DNA of 64,000 nt from Bradyrhizobium sp. CCH5-F6 (lineage in GTDB: Bacteria > Pseudomonadota > Alphaproteobacteria > Rhizobiales > Xanthobacteraceae): NCBI RefSeq assembly GCF_001556045.1, contig NZ_LSIC01000101.1, forward strand, positions 110,193 through 174,192, in the 5' to 3' direction. Positions within the stretch are counted from its first letter, which is position 1, and every line of letters starts with the position of its first letter. A program made the position numbers and the translations under genes. Of this stretch, positions 1 to 14,881 are shown one piece after another. Under the pieces are notes generated by a model, which saw nothing but the letters and a program-made list of their open reading frames with translations, did not search any database and was not told the DNA's origin.

Positions 1-247
1 GTCCGTTCTCGCCGGCGGCCTTGTTGAGCGCCGAATAGGCGAAGCCTGGCGCCGTTCCCGACTGGCGGCCGATGACGCCGGTCAAGGCCGGACCAACCAG
101 GTTCTTGGCATCCGGCCCGATGCGGTGGCAGGTCATGCACTGCTTGAAAACCTGCTCGCCTTTGGCCGCATCCTGTGCGAAGGCCGCGCTGCCTGAAAAG
201 ACCATGGCTGCCGCAGCAAAAGCAAAAACTTCGAATTTCACCGGCAC
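1..247 (-). CDS. cycA: Cytochrome c2, N-terminal part (runs off the left edge)
   Basis: Periplasmic class I c-type cytochrome that returns electrons to the photosynthetic reaction centre or feeds a terminal oxidase. Translation of the reverse strand gives a signal peptide ending in FSGSAAFA, then QDAAKGEQVFKQCMTCHRIG, whose CxxCH (CMTCH) is the covalent heme site, followed by the GPALTGVIGR segment typical of cytochrome c2. Only about 82 residues are present; the methionine ligand lies outside the window. The start is GTG at 247, preceded by GGAG at a 7-base spacing; an in-frame GTG lies at 241. It is divergent from ppsR and has a PpsR box over its likely promoter. Family assignment is firm; the symbol follows the usual name for cytochrome c2 in such clusters. 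Confidence 0.88.
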   Translation of the reverse strand, partial: MPVKFEVFAFAAAAMVFSGSAAFAQDAAKGEQVFKQCMTCHRIGPDAKNLVGPALTGVIGRQSGTAPGFAYSALNKAAGENG

Positions 248-285
248 GTTTGAACTCCCTGACTTCTTTTTGGTCTCGACCTGAG

Positions 286-303
286 TGTTAGGATACATTG
301 ACA
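286..303. promoter_or_regulatory. PpsR/CrtJ box (perfect TGT-N12-ACA)
   Basis: TGTTAGGATACATTGACA matches the published PpsR/CrtJ operator TGT-N12-ACA exactly. It overlaps the -10 of the predicted cycA promoter and lies on the far side of the intergenic region from ppsR. Confidence 0.75.
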
Positions 304-317
304 GTTGTAAATATCAA
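290..317 (-). promoter_or_regulatory. Predicted cycA promoter
   Basis: Reading the minus strand there is TTGATA, 16 bases, then TATCCT, a fair sigma-70-type promoter whose start point would fall about 35 bases before the cycA GTG. The -10 lies inside the PpsR box at 286-303, so PpsR binding there would block it. Inferred from sequence only. Confidence 0.45.
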
Positions 318-427
318 TTAGAGTTGTCGGTTCCTGACGTTCTTTTTGAGCGGGGTCAATCGAGCTTCCCGTGGATTGTGCTAGCTGGGATCGATCGACC
401 GGATTCCTGCCGCGACGGCACAGCCGG

Positions 428-445
428 TGTCAGGCAAATGTGACA
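428..445. promoter_or_regulatory. PpsR/CrtJ box (perfect TGT-N12-ACA) upstream of ppsR
   Basis: TGTCAGGCAAATGTGACA is a perfect TGT-N12-ACA match 180 bases before ppsR. With the near-match at 535-552 it would give PpsR two tandem sites before its own gene. That suggests autoregulation. Confidence 0.7.
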
Positions 446-534
446 ACTAAAACCTTCAAAACAAAGGTGTTTCTTGACTTTGCGCGGGATTTTGCGCATT
501 CCTAGCAAGCAGGGCTTCAGTTTCGGGTGCCAAG

Positions 535-552
535 TGTCAGGCAACATTGGCA
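535..552. promoter_or_regulatory. PpsR-like box (one mismatch) upstream of ppsR
   Basis: TGTCAGGCAACATTGGCA has the TGT-N12-aCA layout with one mismatch in the second half-site. Its first half repeats the sequence of the 428-445 box (TGTCAGGCAA), so the two look like a related pair. Confidence 0.5.
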
Positions 553-627
553 CGTCGTGTGCATCGCCCGACTGCCGTCGTTTCAACAGCTTCACGCTTC
601 CGCAAAGAATGATCGGCAGATAACAGA

Positions 628-2001
628 ATGGCCGCATTACCGACCGTACAGCCCGACATCACCCTCCTGCTCGACATGGAAGGGGTGATCCGCGAGGCGA
701 CGCTGTCTCCGTCGATGGGCAGCGAGAGCGTCGATGGATGGCTCGGCCGACCGTGGGTCGAAGTCGCCGGCGAAATGGGCGGCGAGAAGGTGAAGCGGAT
801 GGTCGACGACGCCCGGGTCACCGGCATTTCGGCCTTCCGCCAGATCAATCAGCGCTTTCCGAGCGGCCTCGAAATTCCGATGGAGTACACCACGGTGCTG
901 CTGGGCGGCCGTGCCGGGATGCTCGCGATCGGCAAGAACCTGCAGGCGGTCGCCGAGTTGCAGTCGCGCCTGATCGCGGCCCAGCAGACGATGGAGCGCG
1001 ACTATTGGAAGCTGCGCGAAATCGAGACCCGCTATCGGCTGGTATTCGACGCATCCAACGAAGCCGTCTTGATCGTATCGGCCGCCAATCTGCGGATACT
1101 GGAAGCCAACCGTACCGCGATTGAAGCGCTCAATTCGCCGCGTCGCCGCAACGAGGACATCGCGGGCCGCGAACTGCTGCACGACATCGCCGCTCAAGAC
1201 CGCGACGCGGTTCGCGAAGTGCTGGCGCGCATCCGCGAGCGTGGCAAGGCGCTGAGCATCCTCGTGCATCTTGGACCCGAAGCCAAGCCTTGGATGCTGC
1301 GGGGCTCGCTGATGACGGCGGAACCCGGCCATGTGTTTCTGCTGCAATTCACTGCAGCTACCGACCTGTCGGTTTCGAAGGAGAAGGGCGAGCCTTCGAC
1401 CGTCGAAGAGTTGATCGAGCACTTGCCGGACGCGTTCGTGGCGCTCGATGCAACCGGCATCATTCGCCATGCCAATCAGGCCTTCCTCGATCTGGTGCAG
1501 GTCGGCTCGAAGGCGTCCGCAGTTGGGGAATCGCTTGGACGGTGGCTCTGGCAGCCGGGCGCCGATCTGAATGCACTTCTTTCGAATATCCAGCGCCACA
1601 AGACCGTCCGGCTGTTCACGACGTCGGTCCGCGGGGAACTCGGTACCGAGACCGAGGTCGAGATCTCGGCCGGAACCGGGGAGGGCGAGCCGGGTCAGAT
1701 CGGCGTGCTGCTTCGCAACGTAGCCCGTCGCCTGCCGTCGGGCAGCGAGAGTGATTTTCTGCGCACCGCGCTGGGCTCGATGAGCGAGCAGATCGGCAAG
1801 TCGTCGCTCCGCCAGCTCGTCAAGAATACGGTTGGCGTCGTCGAACAGCACTATGTGAAGCAGGCGCTCGAGCTTGCGGGTGGCAACCGGACGGCGACGG
1901 CTGAACTTCTGGGATTGAGCCGCCAGAGCCTTTATGCAAAGCTCAATCGTTACGGCCTGGACGACAAGGAGCCGGACGTCGAGGAAACCCCAGAGGACTG
2001 A
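628..2001 (+). CDS. ppsR: PpsR-type photosynthesis transcriptional repressor (PpsR2-like)
   Basis: DNA-binding regulator of photosystem genes, 457 residues. It contains PAS-like regions in order (around 10-110, 140-250 and 265-370) and a Fis-type helix-turn-helix at the C-terminus (GNRTATAELLGLSRQSLYAK, about 420-440). I find no cysteine anywhere in the protein, whereas redox-sensing PpsR/CrtJ proteins use a conserved Cys; this fits the PpsR2 type, which is antagonised by bacteriophytochrome rather than by redox. The ribosome site before ATG 628 is weak. bphP begins two bases after the stop, so the two are co-transcribed. Two PpsR boxes precede it. Confidence 0.93.
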   Translation: MAALPTVQPDITLLLDMEGVIREATLSPSMGSESVDGWLGRPWVEVAGEMGGEKVKRMVDDARVTGISAFRQINQRFPSGLEIPMEYTTVLLGGRAGMLAIGKNLQAVAELQSRLIAAQQTMERDYWKLREIETRYRLVFDASNEAVLIVSAANLRILEANRTAIEALNSPRRRNEDIAGRELLHDIAAQDRDAVREVLARIRERGKALSILVHLGPEAKPWMLRGSLMTAEPGHVFLLQFTAATDLSVSKEKGEPSTVEELIEHLPDAFVALDATGIIRHANQAFLDLVQVGSKASAVGESLGRWLWQPGADLNALLSNIQRHKTVRLFTTSVRGELGTETEVEISAGTGEGEPGQIGVLLRNVARRLPSGSESDFLRTALGSMSEQIGKSSLRQLVKNTVGVVEQHYVKQALELAGGNRTATAELLGLSRQSLYAKLNRYGLDDKEPDVEETPED

Positions 2002-2002
2002 G

Positions 2003-4183
2003 TTGGCGCTGCATTCGCTCGCTACACCAGCATTCGGAAAAGCCGACCTTTCGAACTGCGAACGGGAAGAGATCCATCTCGCGGGCTCGATTCAGCCACA
2101 CGGCGCCCTGTTGGTCGTCAGCGAGCCCGATCACCGTGTCGTGCAGGCCAGCGCCAATGCCGCGGCGTTTCTCAATCTGAAGCAAGTCGTTGGCATGGCG
2201 CTCGCCGATCTCGATGGCGATCTGCTGGTTCGAATTCTTCCGCACCTCGACCCGACCGCCCAGGGAATGCCGATCGCGGTGCGCTGCAGGATCGGAAGCC
2301 CCGGCGCCGAATATGACGGACTGTTGCATCGTCCGCCCGAAGGCGGGCTGGTCATCGAGCTGGAGCGGGCCGGACCGTCGGTCGATTTGACCAGACACAT
2401 CGCCAAGGCGCTCGAGAAGATTCGCACCGCGTCCTCGATTCGCGCGCTGTGCGAAGAGGCCGCGACCTTGTTTCAGGATCGTACCGGTTACGACCGGGTC
2501 ATGGTCTACCGTTTCGACGACGAGGGACACGGCGAAGTCTTTTCGGAACGCCGCAAGCCGGAGCTCGAAGCGTATCTGGGCAATCGCTATCCTGCGACCG
2601 ATATTCCGCAGATGGCGCGGCGGCTCTATGAGCGTACGCGAGTCCGCGTGCTGGTGGATGTGAACTATCAGCCCGTCCCGCTGCAGCCCCGGCTTTCGCC
2701 CATTACGGGGCGGGATCTGGACATGTCACTCTGCTTCCTGCGCAGCATGTCGCCGATCCATCTTCAGTACCTGAAGAACATGGGCGTGGGCGCCACCCTG
2801 GTGATCTCGCTGGTGGTCGGCGGAAAGCTGTGGGGCCTCGTCGCCTGTCACCATTACGAACCGCGCTTCATCCATTTTGAATTGCGGGCGGTCTGTGAAC
2901 TGCTTGCCGAGGCGATCGCGACACGCATCGCCGCGCTCGAGAGCTTTGCGCAAAGCCAGTCCGAGCTCTTCGTGCAACGGCTCGAGCAGCGAATGATCGA
3001 GGCCATGTCGCGCGAAGGCGACTGGCGAGGCGCGATCTTCGATAGCTCGCAATCGATCCTCCAGCCGCTGGGAGCGAGTGGAAGCGCTCTGATCTACGAA
3101 GGTCAGATCATCTCGACCGGCGAGGTGCCGGGAACGCAGGAAATCAGGGAGATCGGCGCGTGGCTGGACACGCATCGCGATCGGTCTGTGATGGCCACGG
3201 CATCGCTCGGTCTGGATCTCCCCCAATTCGCGGGAATCACGAAGGTCGCGAGCGGCATCGCGGTGACGCCGATTTCCAGCAATCCCGGCGAATACCTGAT
3301 CTGGTTCCGGCCGGAGCGCATCCGCACGGTGACCTGGGGCGGCGATCCGTTGAAGCCGTTCGTCATCGGCGACAATCCGCTGGATCTGTCGCCGCGCCGG
3401 TCGTTCGCGCAGTGGCATCAGCAGGTCGAGGGCACGTCCGAGCCCTGGACGCCCGCCGACCTCGCCGCTGCCCGCCTGATCGGCCAGTCGGTGGCGGATA
3501 TAGTGCTGCAATTCCGCGCGGTGCGCACCCTCATCGCTCAGGATCAGCTCGAACAGTTCAGCCGCCATGTGCGCGTGTCCGAGCAACCGGTAATCATCGC
3601 CGACATCGACGGCAGGATCCTGCTGATGAACGAGGCGTTCAAGACATTGCTGCCGAAGGATCACACTGCGTTCGATCGGCTTGACGAGCTGGCCGGGGCA
3701 TTTCAACAATCGGACCGTTTCCTTCGCGATGTTGCGGACCTCATTCGTCACCATCGCTCGTGGCGCGGCGAGTTGCTGTTGCGCAGCGAAAGCAACCAAG
3801 AAAAGCCGTTGATGATAAGGGCCGATCCCGTGCAGCCGTCGCGCGACCGGGTGCTCGGCTTCGTGCTGATCTTCACCGATATCACCGACCGAAAGGCCGC
3901 CGAGCTCGCGCGCAGCCGTTTCCAGGAAGGCATCGTTCAGAGCAACCGGATCGGCAGCGTTCGTCTCGATTCCAAGACCGACCTCGTCTACCAGAACCTG
4001 CTGTCGTCGGTGATCGAGAACGCCCAGCTCGCCGCGCTCGAAATCACCTATGGTGTGGAGACCGGCCGGATCGCCGAGATGCTCGAGAGCGTCCGTAATT
4101 CGACGCTGCGCACTGCCGAAGTGCTGGAGCATCTGATTTGGCATGCTTCTCGCACGTCGGGCAGGGGCAAGCCGAACGCCTGA
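2003..4183 (+). CDS. bphP: Bacteriophytochrome photoreceptor (non-kinase output)
   Basis: Red/far-red photoreceptor of about 726 residues with the order PAS (1-120), GAF (140-300), PHY (320-500), a second PAS (520-630) and a 100-residue helical tail. Cys19 in LSNCERE is in the N-terminal position that binds biliverdin; PATDIP (about 197-202) is the GAF signature and PRRSF (464-468) the PHY tongue. No H-box followed by an ATP-binding kinase domain is seen, so output is probably by contact with PpsR, as known for the BphP1-PpsR2 pairs of Rhodopseudomonas and Bradyrhizobium. The start chosen is TTG at 2003, preceded by AGAGGA and directly after the ppsR stop; an in-frame ATG at 1934 lies inside ppsR and would add 23 residues that do not look like the family. 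Confidence 0.93.
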   Translation: MALHSLATPAFGKADLSNCEREEIHLAGSIQPHGALLVVSEPDHRVVQASANAAAFLNLKQVVGMALADLDGDLLVRILPHLDPTAQGMPIAVRCRIGSPGAEYDGLLHRPPEGGLVIELERAGPSVDLTRHIAKALEKIRTASSIRALCEEAATLFQDRTGYDRVMVYRFDDEGHGEVFSERRKPELEAYLGNRYPATDIPQMARRLYERTRVRVLVDVNYQPVPLQPRLSPITGRDLDMSLCFLRSMSPIHLQYLKNMGVGATLVISLVVGGKLWGLVACHHYEPRFIHFELRAVCELLAEAIATRIAALESFAQSQSELFVQRLEQRMIEAMSREGDWRGAIFDSSQSILQPLGASGSALIYEGQIISTGEVPGTQEIREIGAWLDTHRDRSVMATASLGLDLPQFAGITKVASGIAVTPISSNPGEYLIWFRPERIRTVTWGGDPLKPFVIGDNPLDLSPRRSFAQWHQQVEGTSEPWTPADLAAARLIGQSVADIVLQFRAVRTLIAQDQLEQFSRHVRVSEQPVIIADIDGRILLMNEAFKTLLPKDHTAFDRLDELAGAFQQSDRFLRDVADLIRHHRSWRGELLLRSESNQEKPLMIRADPVQPSRDRVLGFVLIFTDITDRKAAELARSRFQEGIVQSNRIGSVRLDSKTDLVYQNLLSSVIENAQLAALEITYGVETGRIAEMLESVRNSTLRTAEVLEHLIWHASRTSGRGKPNA

Positions 4184-4208
4184 AGCTGCTGCGCGCGGCC
4201 GGTTTGAC

Positions 4209-4901
4209 CTAGTCCACGGCAGCGACCGCGGCCGGTCCATGCGGCGCCGCAACCTCGACGGCACAGGACAGGTCGATGTTCATCGAAAAGGCAATTGCGC
4301 CTTCCTCCACCACGACCTGCGGATCTGGCGCAATTGCGCCGGCCTCGTCCAGCGCCCTGCGGTAGTCGGCTTTCAGCAACTCCAGATCCGCGAAGTGCGG
4401 AAAATCGTAGAAAGTCAGCTCCGAGGGTCGAAGCTTGAGCGTGCGCGCCAGCAATCGCTGCAGGATCTGCCCCCCGCTGAGGTCCCCGAGATAGCGGGTA
4501 TAGGCATGGGCGATCAGTCGCATGCCGTCGCCGTCGGCCGCATGAGCAACGCGTTCGGCATAGATCTCTCCGGCAGCAAGCAGCGGAACGTCCTCGATCC
4601 ATCGTTCGCCGCACAGAGTGGCAAGGTCGGATTCGATCGCGTGTGCGCGCGCAAGCCGGAAGGATGAGAGCAATTCGATGCCGGGTGAACCGCTATGGCG
4701 TTCGAGGCCATGCTCCATCGCCCGGTAGGCGGGAAGCAGATTGCGCAGCAACAGGATATAGCCTGTGCGGCTCGCTTCGCCCCGCAGCAGACTGCGAATG
4801 ATGCCGGTCCGTTCGGCTTCCGCATGCAGCGCCTTGGTGCGGAAATAGAGCGCGGTCACGACGCTGGGCGGAGAGGGACTATCCGCCGTCGCAGCCGTCA
4901 T
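4209..4901 (-). CDS. hmuO: Heme oxygenase (biliverdin-forming)
   Basis: Oxidative cleavage of heme to biliverdin, the chromophore of the neighbouring bacteriophytochrome. The protein (about 230 residues) has the heme oxygenase pattern: an early LYFRTKALHAEAE segment whose His is in the position of the proximal heme ligand, and a late RYLGDLSGGQILQRLLA segment matching the distal-helix GDLSGGQ motif. The start at 4901 (MTAATADSP) has GGAG nine bases upstream. An in-frame GTG at 4982 overlaps the stop of the upstream aerR-like gene in a GTGA junction and has a strong AAGGGG, but would add 27 residues rich in Arg that look unlike the family. It is convergent with bphP. Confidence 0.9.
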   Translation of the reverse strand: MTAATADSPSPPSVVTALYFRTKALHAEAERTGIIRSLLRGEASRTGYILLLRNLLPAYRAMEHGLERHSGSPGIELLSSFRLARAHAIESDLATLCGERWIEDVPLLAAGEIYAERVAHAADGDGMRLIAHAYTRYLGDLSGGQILQRLLARTLKLRPSELTFYDFPHFADLELLKADYRRALDEAGAIAPDPQVVVEEGAIAFSMNIDLSCAVEVAAPHGPAAVAAVD

Positions 4902-4978
4902 TTCCGTCGTCTCCGCGATCGCATTTGAGGGGAAGCTTCGTCGCGTCAATCTGCGCCGCCCGTGTGAACCGAGGCCGG

Positions 4979-5872
4979 TCACTTCCGCCCCTTCATCTGC
5001 TCGATGAGGCCATGCGCCTGCTGAGGCGCGGTGATCGCATCTATCGACATCATATCGGCTCCCATCGAAGCCACAAGGCCGGGCTGTGCGATCACCATCG
5101 GGCCGCCAAGAATGATGCCGACCTGCCTGTTGCGCGAGTCACGCCTGATGTCCTGGATGTCTTTTTTCAGCTCGTCGAGCCGCCGATCGCTGCTTATGGA
5201 GAAGCCGACGATATCGAACCAGTGATTATGCACCAGGGATGTCAGCTCTCGGTGCGACGAGAACGGCCCGGTACAGAGATTCCAGCCGGCGCGGCGGAAA
5301 AACTCGGCCACCATGGATAGTCCAAAGCTGTGCTGGTCACCCGGAATGATCGTCAGCAGTGCCGATTCGCCGCTATGGGTGCCGCTGGCTTCCTGCACGA
5401 AGCTGTCGCCGAGGCGGTGCATGATGAGCTGCAATCGCCCGACGCCGAGCGTCACGCTGGCAAAATCGGTCGTGTCCGATTCCCACTGCGCTCCAAGCTG
5501 CCGCGCTGCGGGCGCCAGCAGATCGAGAAAGATCGATTCGACCGAGGTGCCTTTCGCCTGGAGATCCACGACATAGGCGAACGCCGCCCTGTCATCGGCG
5601 CCAAGCGCCAGCGCGACGAACATCTCCACTTCGGTCGGTGTGCTCGGCTCTGCGGTCTCCGCGAGCCTTGCAACCGGTGTGCTGCGTAACGCCAGCACGA
5701 TCTTGGGAATGATCTGCGTCTTGATGGTCCTGACCACCGCGACCGGTTGCAGCGTCGGCCGAAAGCGCCAGATCGGCGTCGGGATTCGCTGTCTCAGCGA
5801 TTTGGGACGTGGCGCCGACGCGGTGTCGGTGGCGCTACCGGCTGAGAAGGATTGCTCGTTCACATCGGTCAT
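4979..5872 (-). CDS. aerR: AerR/PpaA-type cobalamin-binding antirepressor
   Basis: Vitamin B12-binding light/oxygen regulator, 297 residues, of the AerR/PpaA family that acts on PpsR/CrtJ. The C-terminal B12-binding fold carries DQHSFG (179-184), the DxHxxG motif whose His181 would ligate cobalt, then FSISSD and GIILGGP further on. Ahead of it is a helical cap with QWESDTTDF, including a Trp in the position expected next to the upper axial ligand. The N-terminal 75 residues are basic and unassigned. ATG at 5872 has a strong GGGGGAG. Its end overlaps the possible GTG start of the heme oxygenase gene, so the two are probably one transcript. Two PpsR-like boxes lie just upstream. Confidence 0.85.
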   Translation of the reverse strand: MTDVNEQSFSAGSATDTASAPRPKSLRQRIPTPIWRFRPTLQPVAVVRTIKTQIIPKIVLALRSTPVARLAETAEPSTPTEVEMFVALALGADDRAAFAYVVDLQAKGTSVESIFLDLLAPAARQLGAQWESDTTDFASVTLGVGRLQLIMHRLGDSFVQEASGTHSGESALLTIIPGDQHSFGLSMVAEFFRRAGWNLCTGPFSSHRELTSLVHNHWFDIVGFSISSDRRLDELKKDIQDIRRDSRNRQVGIILGGPMVIAQPGLVASMGADMMSIDAITAPQQAHGLIEQMKGRK

Positions 5873-5912
5873 ATCTCACTCCCCCCAACATTAAGTCCTC
5901 TAGTCCAAAAAC

Positions 5913-5930
5913 CGTCAAGTTCAATTTACG
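5913..5930. promoter_or_regulatory. Degenerate PpsR-like box upstream of aerR
   Basis: CGTCAAGTTCAATTTACG has the half-site spacing of TGT-N12-ACA with one mismatch in each half. It abuts, and shares two bases with, the next box at 5929-5946. Confidence 0.35.
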
Positions 5931-5946
5931 TATGATTTAGTTGACA
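5929..5946. promoter_or_regulatory. PpsR-like box (one mismatch) between aerR and bchF
   Basis: CGTATGATTTAGTTGACA reads on the minus strand as TGT-N12-ACG, one mismatch from the PpsR consensus. It lies 57 bases before the aerR ATG, where it could regulate aerR. Confidence 0.5.
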
Positions 5947-6110
5947 GTTCTTGAAGCGAGGTTTAGCCTTCTTTCCAACAAGACCGCACTTAGGGAGTGG
6001 CGCGGTGCAGCTTCGAGCGGCTAGGAACGGCGATTTTCCCGAACACGGCGACCCTTCGCCGGTAGCTGCTCGATTTCCCCAGTCGATATCGCATCACCGT
6101 GACGTTGGGC

Positions 6111-6128
6111 TGTCAAACAATCTTTACA
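6111..6128. promoter_or_regulatory. PpsR/CrtJ box (perfect TGT-N12-ACA) upstream of bchF
   Basis: TGTCAAACAATCTTTACA is a perfect TGT-N12-ACA match 48 bases before the bchF start, well placed to repress the whole bchF-to-hemA unit. Confidence 0.75.
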
Positions 6129-6175
6129 GTTTGGTCAATGAATACGTCGCTGCGCCTGCGAATGGAATTTCTCAG

Positions 6176-7989
<1,814 letters not shown>

Positions 7990-7991
7990 TC

Positions 7992-9540
7992 ATGCAGCTC
8001 ACGGTGTGGACATATGAAGGACCTCCCCACGTCGGCGCAATGCGCGTCGCGACGGGGATGGAAGGCCTGCACTATGTACTTCACGCGCCGCAGGGCGATA
8101 CCTATGCGGATCTGCTGTTCACGATGATCGAACGCCGTGACCGGCGGCCGCCCGTCACCTACACGACGTTCTCCGCGCGGGATCTCGGCGGTGACACCGC
8201 CGAACTGTTCAAGACCGCGACCCAGAATGCTTACGATCGTTTCCAGCCACAGGCGATGCTGGTCGGCGCCTCCTGCACCGGGTCGCTTATCCAGGACGAC
8301 CCCGGCGGTCTGGCGCGTGCGCTCGATCTCCCGATTCCGGTCGTGGACGTCGATCTGCCGGCCTATCAACGCAAGGAGAATTGGGGCGCGGCCGAGACGT
8401 TCTATCAATTGGTTCGCGCGCTCGCCGGGCCGTCAGCGCCGGCGCCGGGAACGCCGCGTCCGCAGCGTGCTGCCGGAGTCCGGGCTCGCTGCAATCTGCT
8501 CGGCCCGACCGCTCTCGGCTTCCGCCATCGCGACGATGTCGTCGAGATCGCGTCTCTGCTGGCAAAGCTTGGCATCGACGTGCACGTCACCGCGCCGATG
8601 GGGGCGACGCCGGTCGATATCGCGAGATTGGGAGACGCCGATTTCAACGTCGTGCTGTATCCCGAAATCGCGGGGCAGGCTGCATCATGGCTGCTACGGA
8701 CGTTTGGCCAACCCTTCACCAAGACCATTCCAATCGGCGTCTCGGCCACGCGCGAGTTCGTCGAAGAGGTCGCAGAGCTCGCTGGTGTGGATGCTTCGGC
8801 GACGCTGGCTTCGGCCTCCACACGGTTGCCGTGGTACTCGCGTTCGGTCGATTCGACCTATCTTACCGGCAAGCGTGTCTTCATCTTCGGCGACGCCACC
8901 CATGCCATTGCCGCCGCACGCATTGCATCCGACGAGCTGGGCTTCAGAGTCGTGGGCCTCGGCACTTACAGCCGCGAGTTCGGCCGCGAGATCCGCGAGG
9001 CGGCGAAGCGCTATGACGTCGAGCCGCTGATCACCGACGATTATCTGGAAGTCGAAGCCAGGGTCGCCGAACTGCAACCCGAGCTGGTGCTGGGGACGCA
9101 GATGGAGCGTCATATTGCCAAACGCCTCGGCGTTCCCTGCGCCGTGATCTCGGCGCCTGTGCACGTGCAGGATTTTCCCGCGCGCTACGCGCCGCAGATG
9201 GGGTTCGAGGGCGCCAACGTCATCTTCGACACCTGGGTGCATCCGCTGATGATGGGCCTCGAAGAGCACCTGCTGGCGATGTTCAAGAATGATATCGAAT
9301 TCAAGGATGGCGCTTTGCCGTCGCATTTGGGAGCCGGCCATCAGGCGACCGATGCCGCAAAGTCGGTTCAGCCCGTGGAGCCGGCCCCGGCAGCGACGTT
9401 GGCCAGCGCGACCTGGTCGGCCGATGCCGAGAAAGAGCTCTACAAGATTCCGTTCTTCGTTCGCGGCAAGGCGCGCCGCAACACCGAACGTTTCGCCAAT
9501 GAAAACGGCGTTGCCACCATAACCATTGAGACGCTCTACG

Positions 9541-9566
<26 letters not shown>
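7992..9566 (+). CDS. bchB: Dark-operative protochlorophyllide reductase, B subunit
   Basis: Partner of BchN; binds protochlorophyllide and completes the NB iron-sulfur cluster. The 524-residue protein starts [15 protein letters not shown] and has Asp36 (PQGDTYAD), the unusual aspartate ligand of the NB cluster. The C-terminal domain (about 470-524, [22 protein letters not shown]) is the conserved light-independent-reductase tail. The start at 7992 follows the bchN stop by two bases; an in-frame start further upstream lies inside bchN and is rejected. Its end overlaps the bchH start by 26 bases. Confidence 0.97.
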
Positions 9567-14179
<4,613 letters not shown>

Positions 14180-14180
<1 letters not shown>

Positions 14181-14881
14181 TGTCCATCGCAACCTATCTC
14201 GAACGGCGTGGCGAGCTTCAGACCTATTTCGACCGGACCGCGGTCGATGCCTGGGCAAAACTGACGTCGGATGCTCCCGTCGGTCGCATCAGGGCCACCG
14301 TCCGCGCCGGCCGGGACGAGATGCGCAACACGCTGCTGGGGTGGCTGCCCCAGAACATGAGCGGCGCGCGATTGCTCGACGCCGGTTGCGGGACCGGTGC
14401 GTTGTCGATCGAAGCCGCGCGGCGCGGCGCCCGCGTGGTCGCGATCGATCTGTCGCCGACGCTGGTGTCCGTGGCGCGCGAGCGGCTGCCTTCGGACCTC
14501 GATTCCTCAACCATCGAATTCCGGTCCGGCGACATGCTCGACCCGAAGCTCGGCAGGTTCGATTTCGTGGTCGCGATGGACTCGCTGATCCATTATCGCC
14601 CGGCTGATACCTGCCGGGTCATGGCAGGGTTGGCGGAGCGGACTGCCGAGGCTCTGTTGGTGACATTCGCTCCGAAAACACCGGCGTTGGCCGTAATGCA
14701 TGCCGTTGGTCGGCTTTTCCCGCGCGGCGATCGCGCACCGGCCATCGAACCGGTAGGCGAGCAGAAGTTGCGCCGGCTGCTGATGTCGGAGGAAGGCCTC
14801 GAGCGCTGGCAGCTCGGTCGCAGCCATCGCGTCGCCAGCGGATTCTACAAGTCGCAGGCCTTGGAGATGATCCCCCGATGA
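14180..14881 (+). CDS. bchM: Mg-protoporphyrin IX O-methyltransferase
   Basis: Methylates the 13-propionate of Mg-protoporphyrin IX with S-adenosylmethionine, between the chelatase and cyclase steps. The 233-residue Rossmann methyltransferase has DAGCGTG (67-73) as the SAM motif followed by VVAIDLS, and the BchM-type YFDRTAVDAW near the N-terminus. It starts within the bchL stop and its own stop overlaps the lhaA start (ATGA). Confidence 0.96.

Larger units (their letters stand above)
5873..6175. other. Divergent control region aerR/bchF without a gene
   Basis: About 300 bases between the divergent aerR and bchF starts. It contains two PpsR-like boxes at the aerR end and a perfect box at 6111-6128 near bchF. 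The reading frame open from 5951 into bchF is unlikely to be coding before 6176 because it runs through the PpsR box and gives a sequence unlike BchF. Confidence 0.6.

Noticed and set aside
637..1851. 404-residue open frame antisense to ppsR
   Set aside because: Shadow of a strongly supported gene; the translation has no family features and is Arg/Gln/Asp-rich as expected from high-GC antisense frames.
1934..2002. Upstream extension of bphP from ATG 1934
   Set aside because: Overlaps ppsR, adds basic residues not found in the family, and the TTG at 2003 has a good ribosome site.
2726..4264. 512-residue open frame antisense to bphP
   Set aside because: Antisense shadow of the phytochrome gene with no recognisable domain.
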